Shown here piece by piece: positions 8,145-14,296 of a DNA stretch of 14,296 bases. The DNA comes from JAAYCU01 sp964401335 (GTDB lineage: Bacteria; Planctomycetota; Phycisphaerae; UBA1845; PWPN01), in the NCBI GenBank assembly GCA_964401335.1, contig CAYNYK010000116.1, forward strand, positions 1 through 14,296, given 5' to 3'. A program made the position numbers and the translations under genes. Position 1 is the first letter of the stretch, and each line of letters opens with the position of its first letter. The notes below the pieces were generated by a model that saw only the letters and a list, made by a program, of their open reading frames with translations, was not told the origin of the DNA and did no database searches.

Positions 8145-9976
8145 AAGGTCCGCAATAATACGCATAGAGGGAGCACACGACCGAGGAACATGGCCAGAAT
8201 GATAATGACTCGGCCTTGCACGGACAGTTGAGCGGTCAGGCCGGTGGACAAGCCGACATTGCAGCATGCGCTGACCGCCTCGAACAGGCACGCCTCGAAC
8301 GCGCCCGCCTCACGATAAAGCAAACCGAAAGCCGTCAGGAAAATCAGCCCCATGAAAATCGCCAGGGTGGCCACCGCCATCGATAAAGCGGCCGCACGGT
8401 CCGGCGCGCCGTTTTCTTTTCGCGGTCGCAACCAATTGCTCAGCAACAGCAACACGAGGGTGATCCGCAAGCCCCCTCCCGTTCCGCCAATGCCGCCGCC
8501 GATAAACATCCATCCACTCATCAACCAGCGGCTCGCCGGTGACAGCGAGGCCTCGTCCATCCGTACCGTGTTGATTCCTCCTCCACGTGCCGCGGTCGCC
8601 TGAAACAAGCATGCCTCCCAACGTTCGGCCGCGGGGAGCGAACGAATGCGCTGTCGGCCGGCAAGGGTGGAATCGGTGCCCGAAAAAACGATCGGCTCCG
8701 CGGCCGGCCGGGTGGTCGGCATCATGATGCGGCCGGGAGTCTCGGCTCGCGGATATCGAAGCTGCGCATCGGATGTGCTTTCCACGACGAACAACACCCC
8801 CGCGCCGATGAACAGCAGAAAGCCGGTCGCAAGGATGGTCAGTATGCTGTCGCGGCCTATGCGTCGGCGGCGGAACAAGCGGGCGAACAGATCGTATACC
8901 ACCGGCCCGCCCAGACTGCCGAGAATCATGGCCGGCAGGATACAGCCGTAGACGGCCGGAGTCTGGCGATACATCATCAACCCGTCGCGAGGTAAGACCA
9001 ATCCGACATTACAGAAGGCGCTGACCGCATGAAACACCGAGGCGAACAGCCTTGCCTCGTCGTGAAAAACACCGCCAAACAAGGCGGGTTGTTCAAGGGC
9101 CCGGGCAAAATTCGGATCGATGAGTGGGTCCCACATGCGATACAAAACTGTTGCCGCCGCCACTTCAACAAGCACCATCATCACGCAGGTAAAGAACGCC
9201 ATGCGGCGCAGACTGCGGGGATCGTCGGCGTTCTCCGGTCCCCACCCGATCATCCGCCGCAAGCGCCAGCCGAGGGCCCCGGCCATGATGAGTACACCGA
9301 GCCCGCCGATCTGCATGAGCACGAGAATGACCACTTGCCCGGCCCGACTGAACTGGCCGCCGATATCGAGTACCGCAAGCCCCGTGCCGGTCAGGGCGGC
9401 CGTCGCGGTGAACAGGGCGTCGAGGGCGTGCCTGGCCAGATGGTAACGAGCCAATGGATGGCCCGGTTCGATGGGATAAGCTCCTTGCCAGCAGGCGGGC
9501 AAGGTCAATACGGCCCCGCTAAGTAGTATGAGAGCGGCGGCGGCCAGGATAAAGCGCCGGACGGCGCCGGCAACTGAGCATTTCGCCAGACCGGCGATCA
9601 TGGCCTCGAAGCCCGCCCGGGCGATGCCCAGAAAAGCGGTCAGCAGGCAATAGGCGGCCGCCAGACGCAATAATCCCGCGCCACGCTCTAGCTCTATTTG
9701 CCACCAGAAAAATCCCAAAACTAGCAGAAGAAAATCCGGCCAGCGCCGCCGCAGTTGCGGGCCCACGCTCGCCGGCGGCAGAAGCAACAGGATTCGTGAA
9801 AGGACAAACAGAACCAGCGAAATAACGAGGAAGGGATGGATGAGGCTTTCGCCTCGGATCGGCGCGGCAAATCCGTAGTCCATGCCCAGGGCGACGGCGG
9901 CAAACAAGGCCGAGGTCGCCCAGGTCCATTGGCTGCGGCGCGGCGTTCGGACGGGAGCCGGTCGTATGTTTAACAT
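8078..9976 (-). CDS. TrkH/KtrB-family potassium transporter
   Basis: The 632-residue, strongly hydrophobic product has the four pore-loop repeats of the Trk/Ktr/HKT superfamily: TALTGTGLAVLD (194-205), SAFCNVGLVLP (319-329), TAARGGGINTV (461-471) and SACCNVGLSTG (569-579), plus the conserved glycine-rich FIGGGIGGTGGGLR (491-504). It should move K+ (or Na+) across the inner membrane. It is longer than typical KtrB (about 450) or TrkH (about 480). The extra length is an N-terminal membrane region of about 140 residues and a hydrophilic segment (about 400-455) with a PTTRPAAEP linker before the third repeat. The regulatory partner TrkA/KtrA is not in the window. The gene starts three bases after the mgtE stop, so the two are almost certainly co-transcribed. 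The start has only a weak ribosome-binding site, consistent with coupling. Confidence 0.92.
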   Translation of the reverse strand: MLNIRPAPVRTPRRSQWTWATSALFAAVALGMDYGFAAPIRGESLIHPFLVISLVLFVLSRILLLLPPASVGPQLRRRWPDFLLLVLGFFWWQIELERGAGLLRLAAAYCLLTAFLGIARAGFEAMIAGLAKCSVAGAVRRFILAAAALILLSGAVLTLPACWQGAYPIEPGHPLARYHLARHALDALFTATAALTGTGLAVLDIGGQFSRAGQVVILVLMQIGGLGVLIMAGALGWRLRRMIGWGPENADDPRSLRRMAFFTCVMMVLVEVAAATVLYRMWDPLIDPNFARALEQPALFGGVFHDEARLFASVFHAVSAFCNVGLVLPRDGLMMYRQTPAVYGCILPAMILGSLGGPVVYDLFARLFRRRRIGRDSILTILATGFLLFIGAGVLFVVESTSDAQLRYPRAETPGRIMMPTTRPAAEPIVFSGTDSTLAGRQRIRSLPAAERWEACLFQATAARGGGINTVRMDEASLSPASRWLMSGWMFIGGGIGGTGGGLRITLVLLLLSNWLRPRKENGAPDRAAALSMAVATLAIFMGLIFLTAFGLLYREAGAFEACLFEAVSACCNVGLSTGLTAQLSVQGRVIIILAMFLGRVLPLCVLLRTFHAEPGAILMRVDSFGTLRAHP

Positions 9977-9979
9977 GGT

Positions 9980-11362
9980 TTAACTCAAAACCTCGGCCAT
10001 CACCACCGAGGCGACGCTGAAGTAAATGATGATACCCGTCACGTCCACCAGCGTGGCTACGAAGGGCGTGGATGAAACCGCGGGGTCGAGACCGACCCGT
10101 TTCAGCAGGATCGGCAATAACGATCCCACGATCGTGCCCCAGGTGACCACGCCGATCAGAGTGATCGCCAGGGTGAGGGCGACCAATTCCCAATGCGGGG
10201 GCGTTTCCCCGCCCACTTCAGGCGGCCAGAAAAAGACCCGGATCAAAACCAGCACGGCCAAAATCGCGCCCAAGGCCAGCCCTGAACTCAATTCCCGAAT
10301 CAGTACCCGCCACCAATCCCGCAAGGTAACATCACCGATGGCCAATGCCCGCGTAACCAGTGACGCCGCCTGCGAGCCGCTGTTGCCGCCGCTGCTGATG
10401 ATCAGCGGAATAAAGAATCCCAGCACCAGGGCCTTCTGGAGCTGCCCTTCGTAATAGGCGATCGCCGAGATGGTGAACATGCTGCCGATGAACAGGGCGG
10501 AAAGCCAGGTGGCTCGCTTGCGAATCATCTCCAGAAGATTGACTTGCAGGTAAGGAGCATCCAGGGCGGTCACGGCGGCCATCTTCTGAATGTCCTCGGT
10601 GACTTCCTCGTCAACCACGTCGATCATGTCGTCCACGGTTACGATGCCGACCAACTGGCCGGTCGAATCCACCACCGGCAGGGCGATCCGGTCGGTATCG
10701 CGGAAGACCTTGACCGCCTCTTCCTGGTCCTGGCCCGTCTGCAAGGCAAAGACCGGCCGATCCTCGATATTCGCCACGGGTGTGGCCGGGTCGGAGATGA
10801 CCAACTGTCGTAGCCGCACGTCCTTGACCAGGCGGCCGCGATCGTCCACCACGTAGATGACGTTTAACGTCTCCTTGTCATGTCCGACCTTGCGAATGTG
10901 TTCCAGTACCTGCCCGACCGTCCAATCCTGCCGGACGGCCACATAATCCGGGGTCATGAGACGGCCGACCGAGTCCTCCGGATATCCCAACAGCGTGGTG
11001 GCGATGCGCCGTTCCTCCGGCGACAGCAGGCTGATCAGCCGCTGAGTGACCTTGCCGGGCAGCTCTTCGAGCAACTCGGTACGGTCGTCCGGGTCCATCT
11101 CGTTGAGCACGGCGGCCACATGTTCCTGCCCCAGATTATGCAGGACCGGCTCCTGGGCCTCGAAGGGCATGTATTCGAAAACGTCCGCGGCAAAATCCCG
11201 AGGTAGCACGCGAAAGACGATGGCCACGTCCTCCGGGGCCATGTCGGTGAAAATCTCAGCGACCGTTTGCGGAGCGAGGGCCCGCAGCGCGCGCCGCAAC
11301 TGGGCGAACTGGCGGTTGTTGATCATTTCCACGATGTCCGGTCCGACCAGTTGTCCCAGCAT
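9980..11362 (-). CDS. mgtE: Magnesium transporter MgtE
   Basis: The 460-residue product has the full MgtE architecture: a cytosolic helical N domain (about 1-130, with MAPEDVAIVFRVLP and EMDPDDRTELLEELP), two CBS domains (about 137-258, with SVGRLMTPDYVAV and LVGIVTVDDMIDVV), a plug helix, and five membrane helices (about 285-458). The signatures IISSGGNSGSQAASLVTRAL (321-340) and LDPAVSSTPFVATLVDVTG (425-443) are conserved; Asp440 corresponds to the pore aspartate that selects Mg2+ in the Thermus protein. The channel imports Mg2+ and closes when Mg2+ binds the N and CBS domains. The ATG at 11362 has GAGGAGG seven bases upstream. It is the first gene of an mgtE-trkH-like operon and is preceded by a structured leader. 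Confidence 0.96.
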   Translation of the reverse strand: MLGQLVGPDIVEMINNRQFAQLRRALRALAPQTVAEIFTDMAPEDVAIVFRVLPRDFAADVFEYMPFEAQEPVLHNLGQEHVAAVLNEMDPDDRTELLEELPGKVTQRLISLLSPEERRIATTLLGYPEDSVGRLMTPDYVAVRQDWTVGQVLEHIRKVGHDKETLNVIYVVDDRGRLVKDVRLRQLVISDPATPVANIEDRPVFALQTGQDQEEAVKVFRDTDRIALPVVDSTGQLVGIVTVDDMIDVVDEEVTEDIQKMAAVTALDAPYLQVNLLEMIRKRATWLSALFIGSMFTISAIAYYEGQLQKALVLGFFIPLIISSGGNSGSQAASLVTRALAIGDVTLRDWWRVLIRELSSGLALGAILAVLVLIRVFFWPPEVGGETPPHWELVALTLAITLIGVVTWGTIVGSLLPILLKRVGLDPAVSSTPFVATLVDVTGIIIYFSVASVVMAEVLS

Positions 11363-11367
11363 AGTCC

Positions 11368-11381
11368 GGCCTCCTCAGGCC
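11368..11381 (-). promoter_or_regulatory. Hairpin occluding the mgtE ribosome-binding site
   Basis: On the minus strand GGCCT-GAGG-AGGCC forms a perfect 5-bp stem with a 4-base loop. The Shine-Dalgarno GAGGAGG occupies the loop and the 3' arm, so folding would hide it from the ribosome. This is the last of three consecutive structures before the start codon. Confidence 0.55.
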
Positions 11382-11382
11382 T

Positions 11383-11410
11383 ACATTTGCCATCGCGGCA
11401 GGACAAATGT
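11383..11410 (-). promoter_or_regulatory. Second leader hairpin upstream of mgtE
   Basis: On the minus strand ACATTTG-T-CC pairs with GG-CAAATGT, giving nine base pairs with one bulged base and a 9-base loop. The 5' arm is also part of a 12-base palindrome GGACATTTGTCC (11401-11412), which could fold on itself instead, so two mutually exclusive structures are available. Confidence 0.5.
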
Positions 11411-11415
11411 CCAAC

Positions 11416-11511
11416 AGCGGATCCTGAAACCCTGTATTCCCCTCGGCCTTTATTGGAGGCATAAGCCAGCTCAGAACCGATACCGCATGAGGTTCAGGAT
11501 CCGCTCCGAGG
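11416..11511 (-). ncRNA. Candidate structured RNA element (H-type pseudoknot) in the mgtE leader
   Basis: Two arms, AGCGGATCCTGAA (11493-11505 as read on minus) and TTCAGGATCCGCT (11416-11428), pair perfectly over 13 bp. Two more G-C pairs follow beyond one bulged base. The 62-base interior contains CCGAGG (11441-11446 on minus), which is complementary to CCTCGG (11506-11511), the six bases directly 5' of the stem. Stem and 6-mer pairing together make a classic H-type pseudoknot with adjacent 5' strands. It ends 53 bases before the mgtE start. It lacks the conserved M-box (ykoK) sequence blocks. The same inverted repeat exists on the plus strand, so an RNA read towards apt cannot be excluded. 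The ligand, if any, is unknown. Confidence 0.5.
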
Positions 11512-11669
11512 CATGGAGTCTTAAACCGCGGATGATCTGCCAATCTTTTAAGCCAGCATCTTAAACAAAAACCATATAAAAGCCACTGTCTTCCAAGCCG
11601 GTTGCAGGGGTTAAGCCCATCGCCTAAGATCACATCGCCACTTTCGGCATGTAAACAGGAGAGTCTGGC
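11512..11669. other. Remainder of the mgtE-apt divergent intergenic region
   Basis: The whole gap between mgtE and apt is 307 bases. Beyond the structured leader this part holds an AT-rich patch (about 11540-11582, including TATAAA at 11575-11580) where the divergent promoters probably lie, but no clean -35/-10 pair is visible on either strand. The apt ribosome-binding site AGGAGAG is at its right end. Confidence 0.4.
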
Positions 11670-12215
11670 ATGGGCGCACAAAGCGATGTTCCCGGGGCCA
11701 CGGCGTTGGATCGTCTGATCCGTAATATCCCCGATTTTCCCAAACCGGGTATTCTCTTCCGAGATATAACCCCGTTGTTGCAAGACCCCGCCGGTCTGTC
11801 CCTGGCGGTCGAGTTCCTGACCCAGCCTTTTCGGGATAAACATATCGACGTGGTGGTCGGGGCCGAGTCCCGCGGATTTATTTTCGGCACGGCCGTCGCC
11901 CGCAATCTCTCCGCCGGTTTCGTCCCGGTGCGCAAGCCCGGCAAGCTGCCCGCCGCCAAGCGCTCCGTTACCTATGATCTCGAATACGGCACCGATACCC
12001 TCGAAATCCACGCGGATGCGATTCGGCCGGGCCAGCGCGTACTGATGGTCGATGATCTGCTGGCCACCGGTGGGACGATGCAGGCCTGCTGCGAGCTGGT
12101 CGAGCAACTCGGCGGCAAGATCATCGCCGTCGCCTTTCTGATCGAGCTGGTCGGGCTGAACGGCCGGTCGCGCCTGACCCGCTGGGAGGTGCATAGTATT
12201 CTGAGGTACGATTAA
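11670..12215 (+). CDS. apt: Adenine phosphoribosyltransferase
   Basis: The 181-residue product has the usual length and conserved blocks of Apt: IPDFPKPGILFRDITPLL (20-37), VVVGAESRGFIFG (61-73), VPVRKPGKLP (85-94) with the flexible-loop basic residues, and the PRPP-binding loop VLMVDDLLATGGTM (124-137). It converts adenine and PRPP to AMP in the cytoplasm (purine salvage). The ATG is preceded by AGGAGAG at a spacing of six. It is divergent from mgtE. The prepilin peptidase gene follows 72 bases downstream, with a repeat element in between, so it is probably its own unit or loosely coupled. Confidence 0.96.
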   Translation: MGAQSDVPGATALDRLIRNIPDFPKPGILFRDITPLLQDPAGLSLAVEFLTQPFRDKHIDVVVGAESRGFIFGTAVARNLSAGFVPVRKPGKLPAAKRSVTYDLEYGTDTLEIHADAIRPGQRVLMVDDLLATGGTMQACCELVEQLGGKIIAVAFLIELVGLNGRSRLTRWEVHSILRYD

Positions 12216-12235
12216 TCGCATTGCGGCCGTAATGA

Positions 12236-12373
12236 GCGAAAGGAAAGTGACGGAGAGACGGAGAGCAAGAGAGACAGAGAGAAAGAAATGTGGGCCTTCG
12301 TTGCGAATCACTGTCTCGGCGCGGCTTGGTGTGTTCAATCCGTCTCTCTATCTCTCCAACCCTCCGTCGCTCC
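12236..12373. repeat. Purine/pyrimidine imperfect inverted repeat between apt and the prepilin peptidase gene
   Basis: An almost purely purine arm (12236-12287, repeated GAGAGACGGAGAG-like units) is followed about 50 bases later by an almost purely pyrimidine arm (12339-12373, CCGTCTCTCTATCTCTCC then CCTCCGTCGCTCC). Read on the opposite strand the second arm begins GGAGCGACGGAGG, matching GCGA and GACGGAG in the first. This looks like an intergenic repeat element. The right arm and centre are inside the annotated 5' end of the prepilin peptidase gene. Confidence 0.6.
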
Positions 12374-13787
12374 ATCATCAACGGTTCTCTACTGGTCCAT
12401 CGTCAGCCTGCTCCTGGGCGCCTGCATCGGCAGTTTTCTCAACGTGGTCATCTATCGCTGGCCGCGCGATCTGTTCATCCGCCGGCCGAGCCGCTCCTTC
12501 TGTCCCGCCTGTCGGCAGGCCATCGCCTGGTACGACAATGTCCCTCTGCTCAGTTATTTCCTGCTCGGCGGGCGCTGCCGACACTGCCAAACCCGTATAT
12601 CCCTCCAATATCCACTGGTCGAGCTGGCTACCGCCTTCGTTTTCCTGCTGGTCTATGACACGTTTTTCGTCGCCCGGCAAAGGTTGGGGATCGGCGATTT
12701 GACCGCCGATTGGCCGATGCTCGTAGGCCATTGGGTCCTGTTCGCCGGTCTGATCGCTCTGGCAGTGATGGACCTGGAAGCTTACATGGTCGATATCCGG
12801 ATCACCTGGCTGATTGCCGCCGGTGGAGTAATCGCTCACCTGTTCTGGACGCCGGCGGGTTCGGCCGACTGGCTTCGTCCCAGTGTGCCTCTGGCCGGCT
12901 GCTCGGCGGCCGTTGCCGTTGGACTGCTTATTGGGGTATGGGTTTTTCTGCGAGGGACGATGTCCGATGAAGCGGTCTTGCCCACAAACGAGTCGGCCCT
13001 GCCGGACGAGAAATCCGCCGCCCCTCCGCGACGGCTGGCTTGGATGGGCTTGCTGATTGCTGTCGGCCTGGTGGCCGTTTACGTCGTGGCTTTGGTCACC
13101 AGCGGCCCGTATAACCCGTTGCCTTTTGATATGGGCATGACGGCCGAGCCCGCAACGCAGTGGGGCTTTTCCGGAGACCTTCGGCTCATCGTGGGTCTGG
13201 CCTTCCTATTTGTTGCCTTGGCCGTGTTGGCCAGCCATCCACAACCGCAAGCCGATGCCGAAATCGTCGAGGAAATCACCAGCGGAGCAACAGGGGCTCG
13301 TCGTAATGCCTTATCGGAATTAAAGTTACTTTCGCCGGCCATTTTTCTAGGCGCGGCTTGGCTGGTTCTGATTAATTACTCGCCCGCGGCCGAGAGAACC
13401 TGTCAGGCCATCCTGCACTGGCAGCCGGTCGAGGGTTGGCAGCCTTTGTGGGGCTTGTCCACCGCCTTGGCCGGCTGGATTGTCGGCGGGGTGATCGGCT
13501 GGGCGACGCGTATTCTTTTTACGCTGCTGTTCGGCAAGGAAGCTCTCGGGATGGGCGACGTGCATATCCTGGCCGCCGCCGGCGCGGTGGCCGGCTGGCC
13601 GGTGAGTTTTCTCGGGTTCTTCCTTGCCGCCCCGCTGAGTCTTTTGGCCATGCTTGTTATTCGCCTCCGCCGTCAGAGTCGGGCCTTGCCTTTCGGGCCG
13701 TGGCTGGGGCTGGGTTTTTTGCTGGCCGCGGTGTTCGCCGACCGCATTCTGGTGTATCTTGGAATCCGTTGGCTGTGGACCGGTTGA
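12288..13787 (+). CDS. Prepilin peptidase (A24 family, type IV leader peptidase) with large insertion
   Basis: This integral membrane aspartic protease cleaves and may N-methylate type IV pilin-like or type II secretion pseudopilin precursors. Visible: SFLNVVIYR (49-57), a zinc-type pair FCPAC and GRCRHC (Cys72, 75, 97, 100), the first catalytic aspartate in AVMDLEAYMVD (Asp162) and the second in GMGDVHILAAAGAVAGW (Asp424). The 499 residues are about twice the usual 250-290. The aspartates lie 262 residues apart instead of about 60, because of an insertion (about 185-385) with extra membrane helices and a charged linker. No pilin gene is nearby. ATG 12288 is the only ATG, GTG or TTG start in frame before the conserved region, but it lies inside a repeat element and has only a diffuse purine-rich leader, so the first 30 or so residues may not be native. 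Confidence 0.9.
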   Translation: MWAFVANHCLGAAWCVQSVSLSLQPSVAPSSTVLYWSIVSLLLGACIGSFLNVVIYRWPRDLFIRRPSRSFCPACRQAIAWYDNVPLLSYFLLGGRCRHCQTRISLQYPLVELATAFVFLLVYDTFFVARQRLGIGDLTADWPMLVGHWVLFAGLIALAVMDLEAYMVDIRITWLIAAGGVIAHLFWTPAGSADWLRPSVPLAGCSAAVAVGLLIGVWVFLRGTMSDEAVLPTNESALPDEKSAAPPRRLAWMGLLIAVGLVAVYVVALVTSGPYNPLPFDMGMTAEPATQWGFSGDLRLIVGLAFLFVALAVLASHPQPQADAEIVEEITSGATGARRNALSELKLLSPAIFLGAAWLVLINYSPAAERTCQAILHWQPVEGWQPLWGLSTALAGWIVGGVIGWATRILFTLLFGKEALGMGDVHILAAAGAVAGWPVSFLGFFLAAPLSLLAMLVIRLRRQSRALPFGPWLGLGFLLAAVFADRILVYLGIRWLWTG

Positions 13788-13841
13788 GCGGGCGCGGGCC
13801 GCGTCCTGCTGTTTTCGTTTCCTGCATGTGGGGCAAACAAC

Positions 13842-14201
13842 ATGGCTCTTGCGATTCGACGAATCAAGGTTTATCTTAAACTGGGCTTGATGATCGCGGT
13901 CAGTGTGGTGGTTCTGCTGTTGGTGTTCAAGAACCGCAACCATACCGCGGATGTCTGGTTTTTCGCGACCTACGAGGATGTGAATATTCTCTGGCTGATG
14001 TTGGTCACGGCGGTCAGCGCGGTGATCTGCTGGTGGGGCGCCCGCAAGATTTTTCGGGTGTTACGCGAGTTGAAGGAAGTGCGCCAGGCGGCGATGCTCG
14101 ATCAGCAGATGCAGGAACAGCGCCGGGTAAGCCAGGAGTTGGCCGAGCGGGAGAAGCGGATCGACGAAAAGATTCGAAATTCGCTCACGGAGGAATCGTG
14201 A
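13842..14201 (+). CDS. LapA-domain (DUF1049-like) inner-membrane protein with coiled coil
   Basis: The 119-residue product has two membrane helices (about 12-31 and 49-69) joined by a short loop, then a highly charged helix rich in Glu, Arg and Gln (about 72-115) that should form a coiled coil in the cytoplasm. This is the layout of LapA-domain proteins; in enterobacteria LapA works with LapB in control of lipopolysaccharide synthesis, but no LapB-like gene is visible here and the function is not proved. GGGG lies eight bases before the ATG. It follows the prepilin peptidase gene by 54 bases in the same direction and may share its transcript. Confidence 0.78.
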   Translation: MALAIRRIKVYLKLGLMIAVSVVVLLLVFKNRNHTADVWFFATYEDVNILWLMLVTAVSAVICWWGARKIFRVLRELKEVRQAAMLDQQMQEQRRVSQELAEREKRIDEKIRNSLTEES

Positions 14202-14296
14202 CTGGCGGGGTTGGGTTCCGGCGGACCTGTCCGCCGGTCGAGACTAGTGCCGTTTTCGGTTGGCCAGTTTTGTGGTCAGGCGGCATGACTTCGGCT
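14198..14296 (+). CDS. Possible start of a further gene (GTG start, runs off the right edge)
   Basis: A GTG at 14198 overlaps the LapA-like stop codon in the arrangement GTGA and has GGAGG four bases upstream. The frame stays open for 33 codons to the window edge (beginning MTGGVGFRRTCPPVE), while the other two forward frames hit stops. The overlap and ribosome-binding site suggest translational coupling. The sequence is too short to recognise, and a strong hairpin lies inside it, so it may be just open by chance. Confidence 0.4.
   Translation, partial: MTGGVGFRRTCPPVETSAVFGWPVLWSGGMTSA
14218..14237. other. Perfect 9-bp inverted repeat after the LapA-like gene
   Basis: CCGGCGGAC-CT-GTCCGCCGG is a perfect palindrome with a 2-base centre, starting 17 bases after the LapA-like stop. 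There is no T run after it on either strand, so it is not a standard intrinsic terminator. It could still stop or stabilise a transcript, or be part of the overlapping reading frame. Confidence 0.5.

Noticed and set aside
11416..11505. Miniature transposable element with 15-bp terminal inverted repeats
   Set aside because: The arms and the 90-base size would fit, but there is no target-site duplication at the ends, and the extra complementary 6-mer just outside the arm fits an RNA structure better.
11363..11511. M-box (ykoK) magnesium riboswitch upstream of mgtE
   Set aside because: The position is right, but the conserved M-box sequence blocks are not visible by eye. A covariance-model search is needed to settle it.
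11256..12338. Long minus-strand reading frame crossing the mgtE start, the intergenic region and apt
   Set aside because: It overlaps two clear conserved genes and the product resembles no protein family.
13788..13841. GC-rich stretch followed by TTTTCGTTT as an intrinsic terminator after the prepilin peptidase gene
   Set aside because: No stable stem with a reasonable loop precedes the T-rich part, and the next gene follows closely in the same direction.

Overview
The window looks like chromosome from a Gram-negative-type bacterium of fairly high GC, most probably a planctomycete of the Phycisphaerae or a close relative. Two things point there: threonine-proline-rich linkers such as TTSQPAQP and PTTRPAAEP in exported or membrane proteins, and a mix of exported redoxin, HEAT-like and LapA-domain proteins. 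This placement is an inference from protein style, not from a marker gene. I see no rRNA, tRNA, CRISPR array or insertion sequence.

Left part (1-6259, all minus strand). Read in transcription order: a polysaccharide-deacetylase-like exported protein (5363-6259), an NAD-type aldehyde dehydrogenase (3762-5258), a DUF433 antitoxin-like protein (3416-3694), a two-domain sugar ABC-transporter ATPase of the RbsA/MglA type (1850-3391), an AT-rich exported protein with a C-terminal TlpA-like thioredoxin domain (482-1846), and the start of another exported protein running off the left edge (1-295). The AT-rich redoxin gene is bracketed by two directly repeated copies of the 3' end of the ABC-ATPase gene plus the start of the following gene. 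The left copy is a broken C-terminal ATPase remnant. The locus therefore records a recombination or insertion event.

Middle (6260-8144, plus strand): an exported HEAT-like/Ig-like protein of unknown function followed 3 bases later by a 64-residue unknown protein.

Cation transport block (8078-11362, minus strand): an MgtE Mg2+ channel/transporter gene and, 3 bases later, a TrkH/KtrB-type K+ transporter gene, very likely one operon. The mgtE leader (11363-11511) is unusually structured. It holds a 15-bp stem that can form an H-type pseudoknot with a flanking 6-mer, then a hairpin, then a small hairpin that includes the ribosome-binding site. It does not look like the known M-box and is the best candidate here for an undescribed regulatory RNA.

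Right part (11670-14296, plus strand): apt (adenine salvage), a prepilin peptidase with a roughly 200-residue insertion between its catalytic aspartates and an N-terminus that lies inside a purine/pyrimidine inverted repeat, a LapA-like membrane protein with a coiled coil, and possibly the first 33 codons of one more gene.
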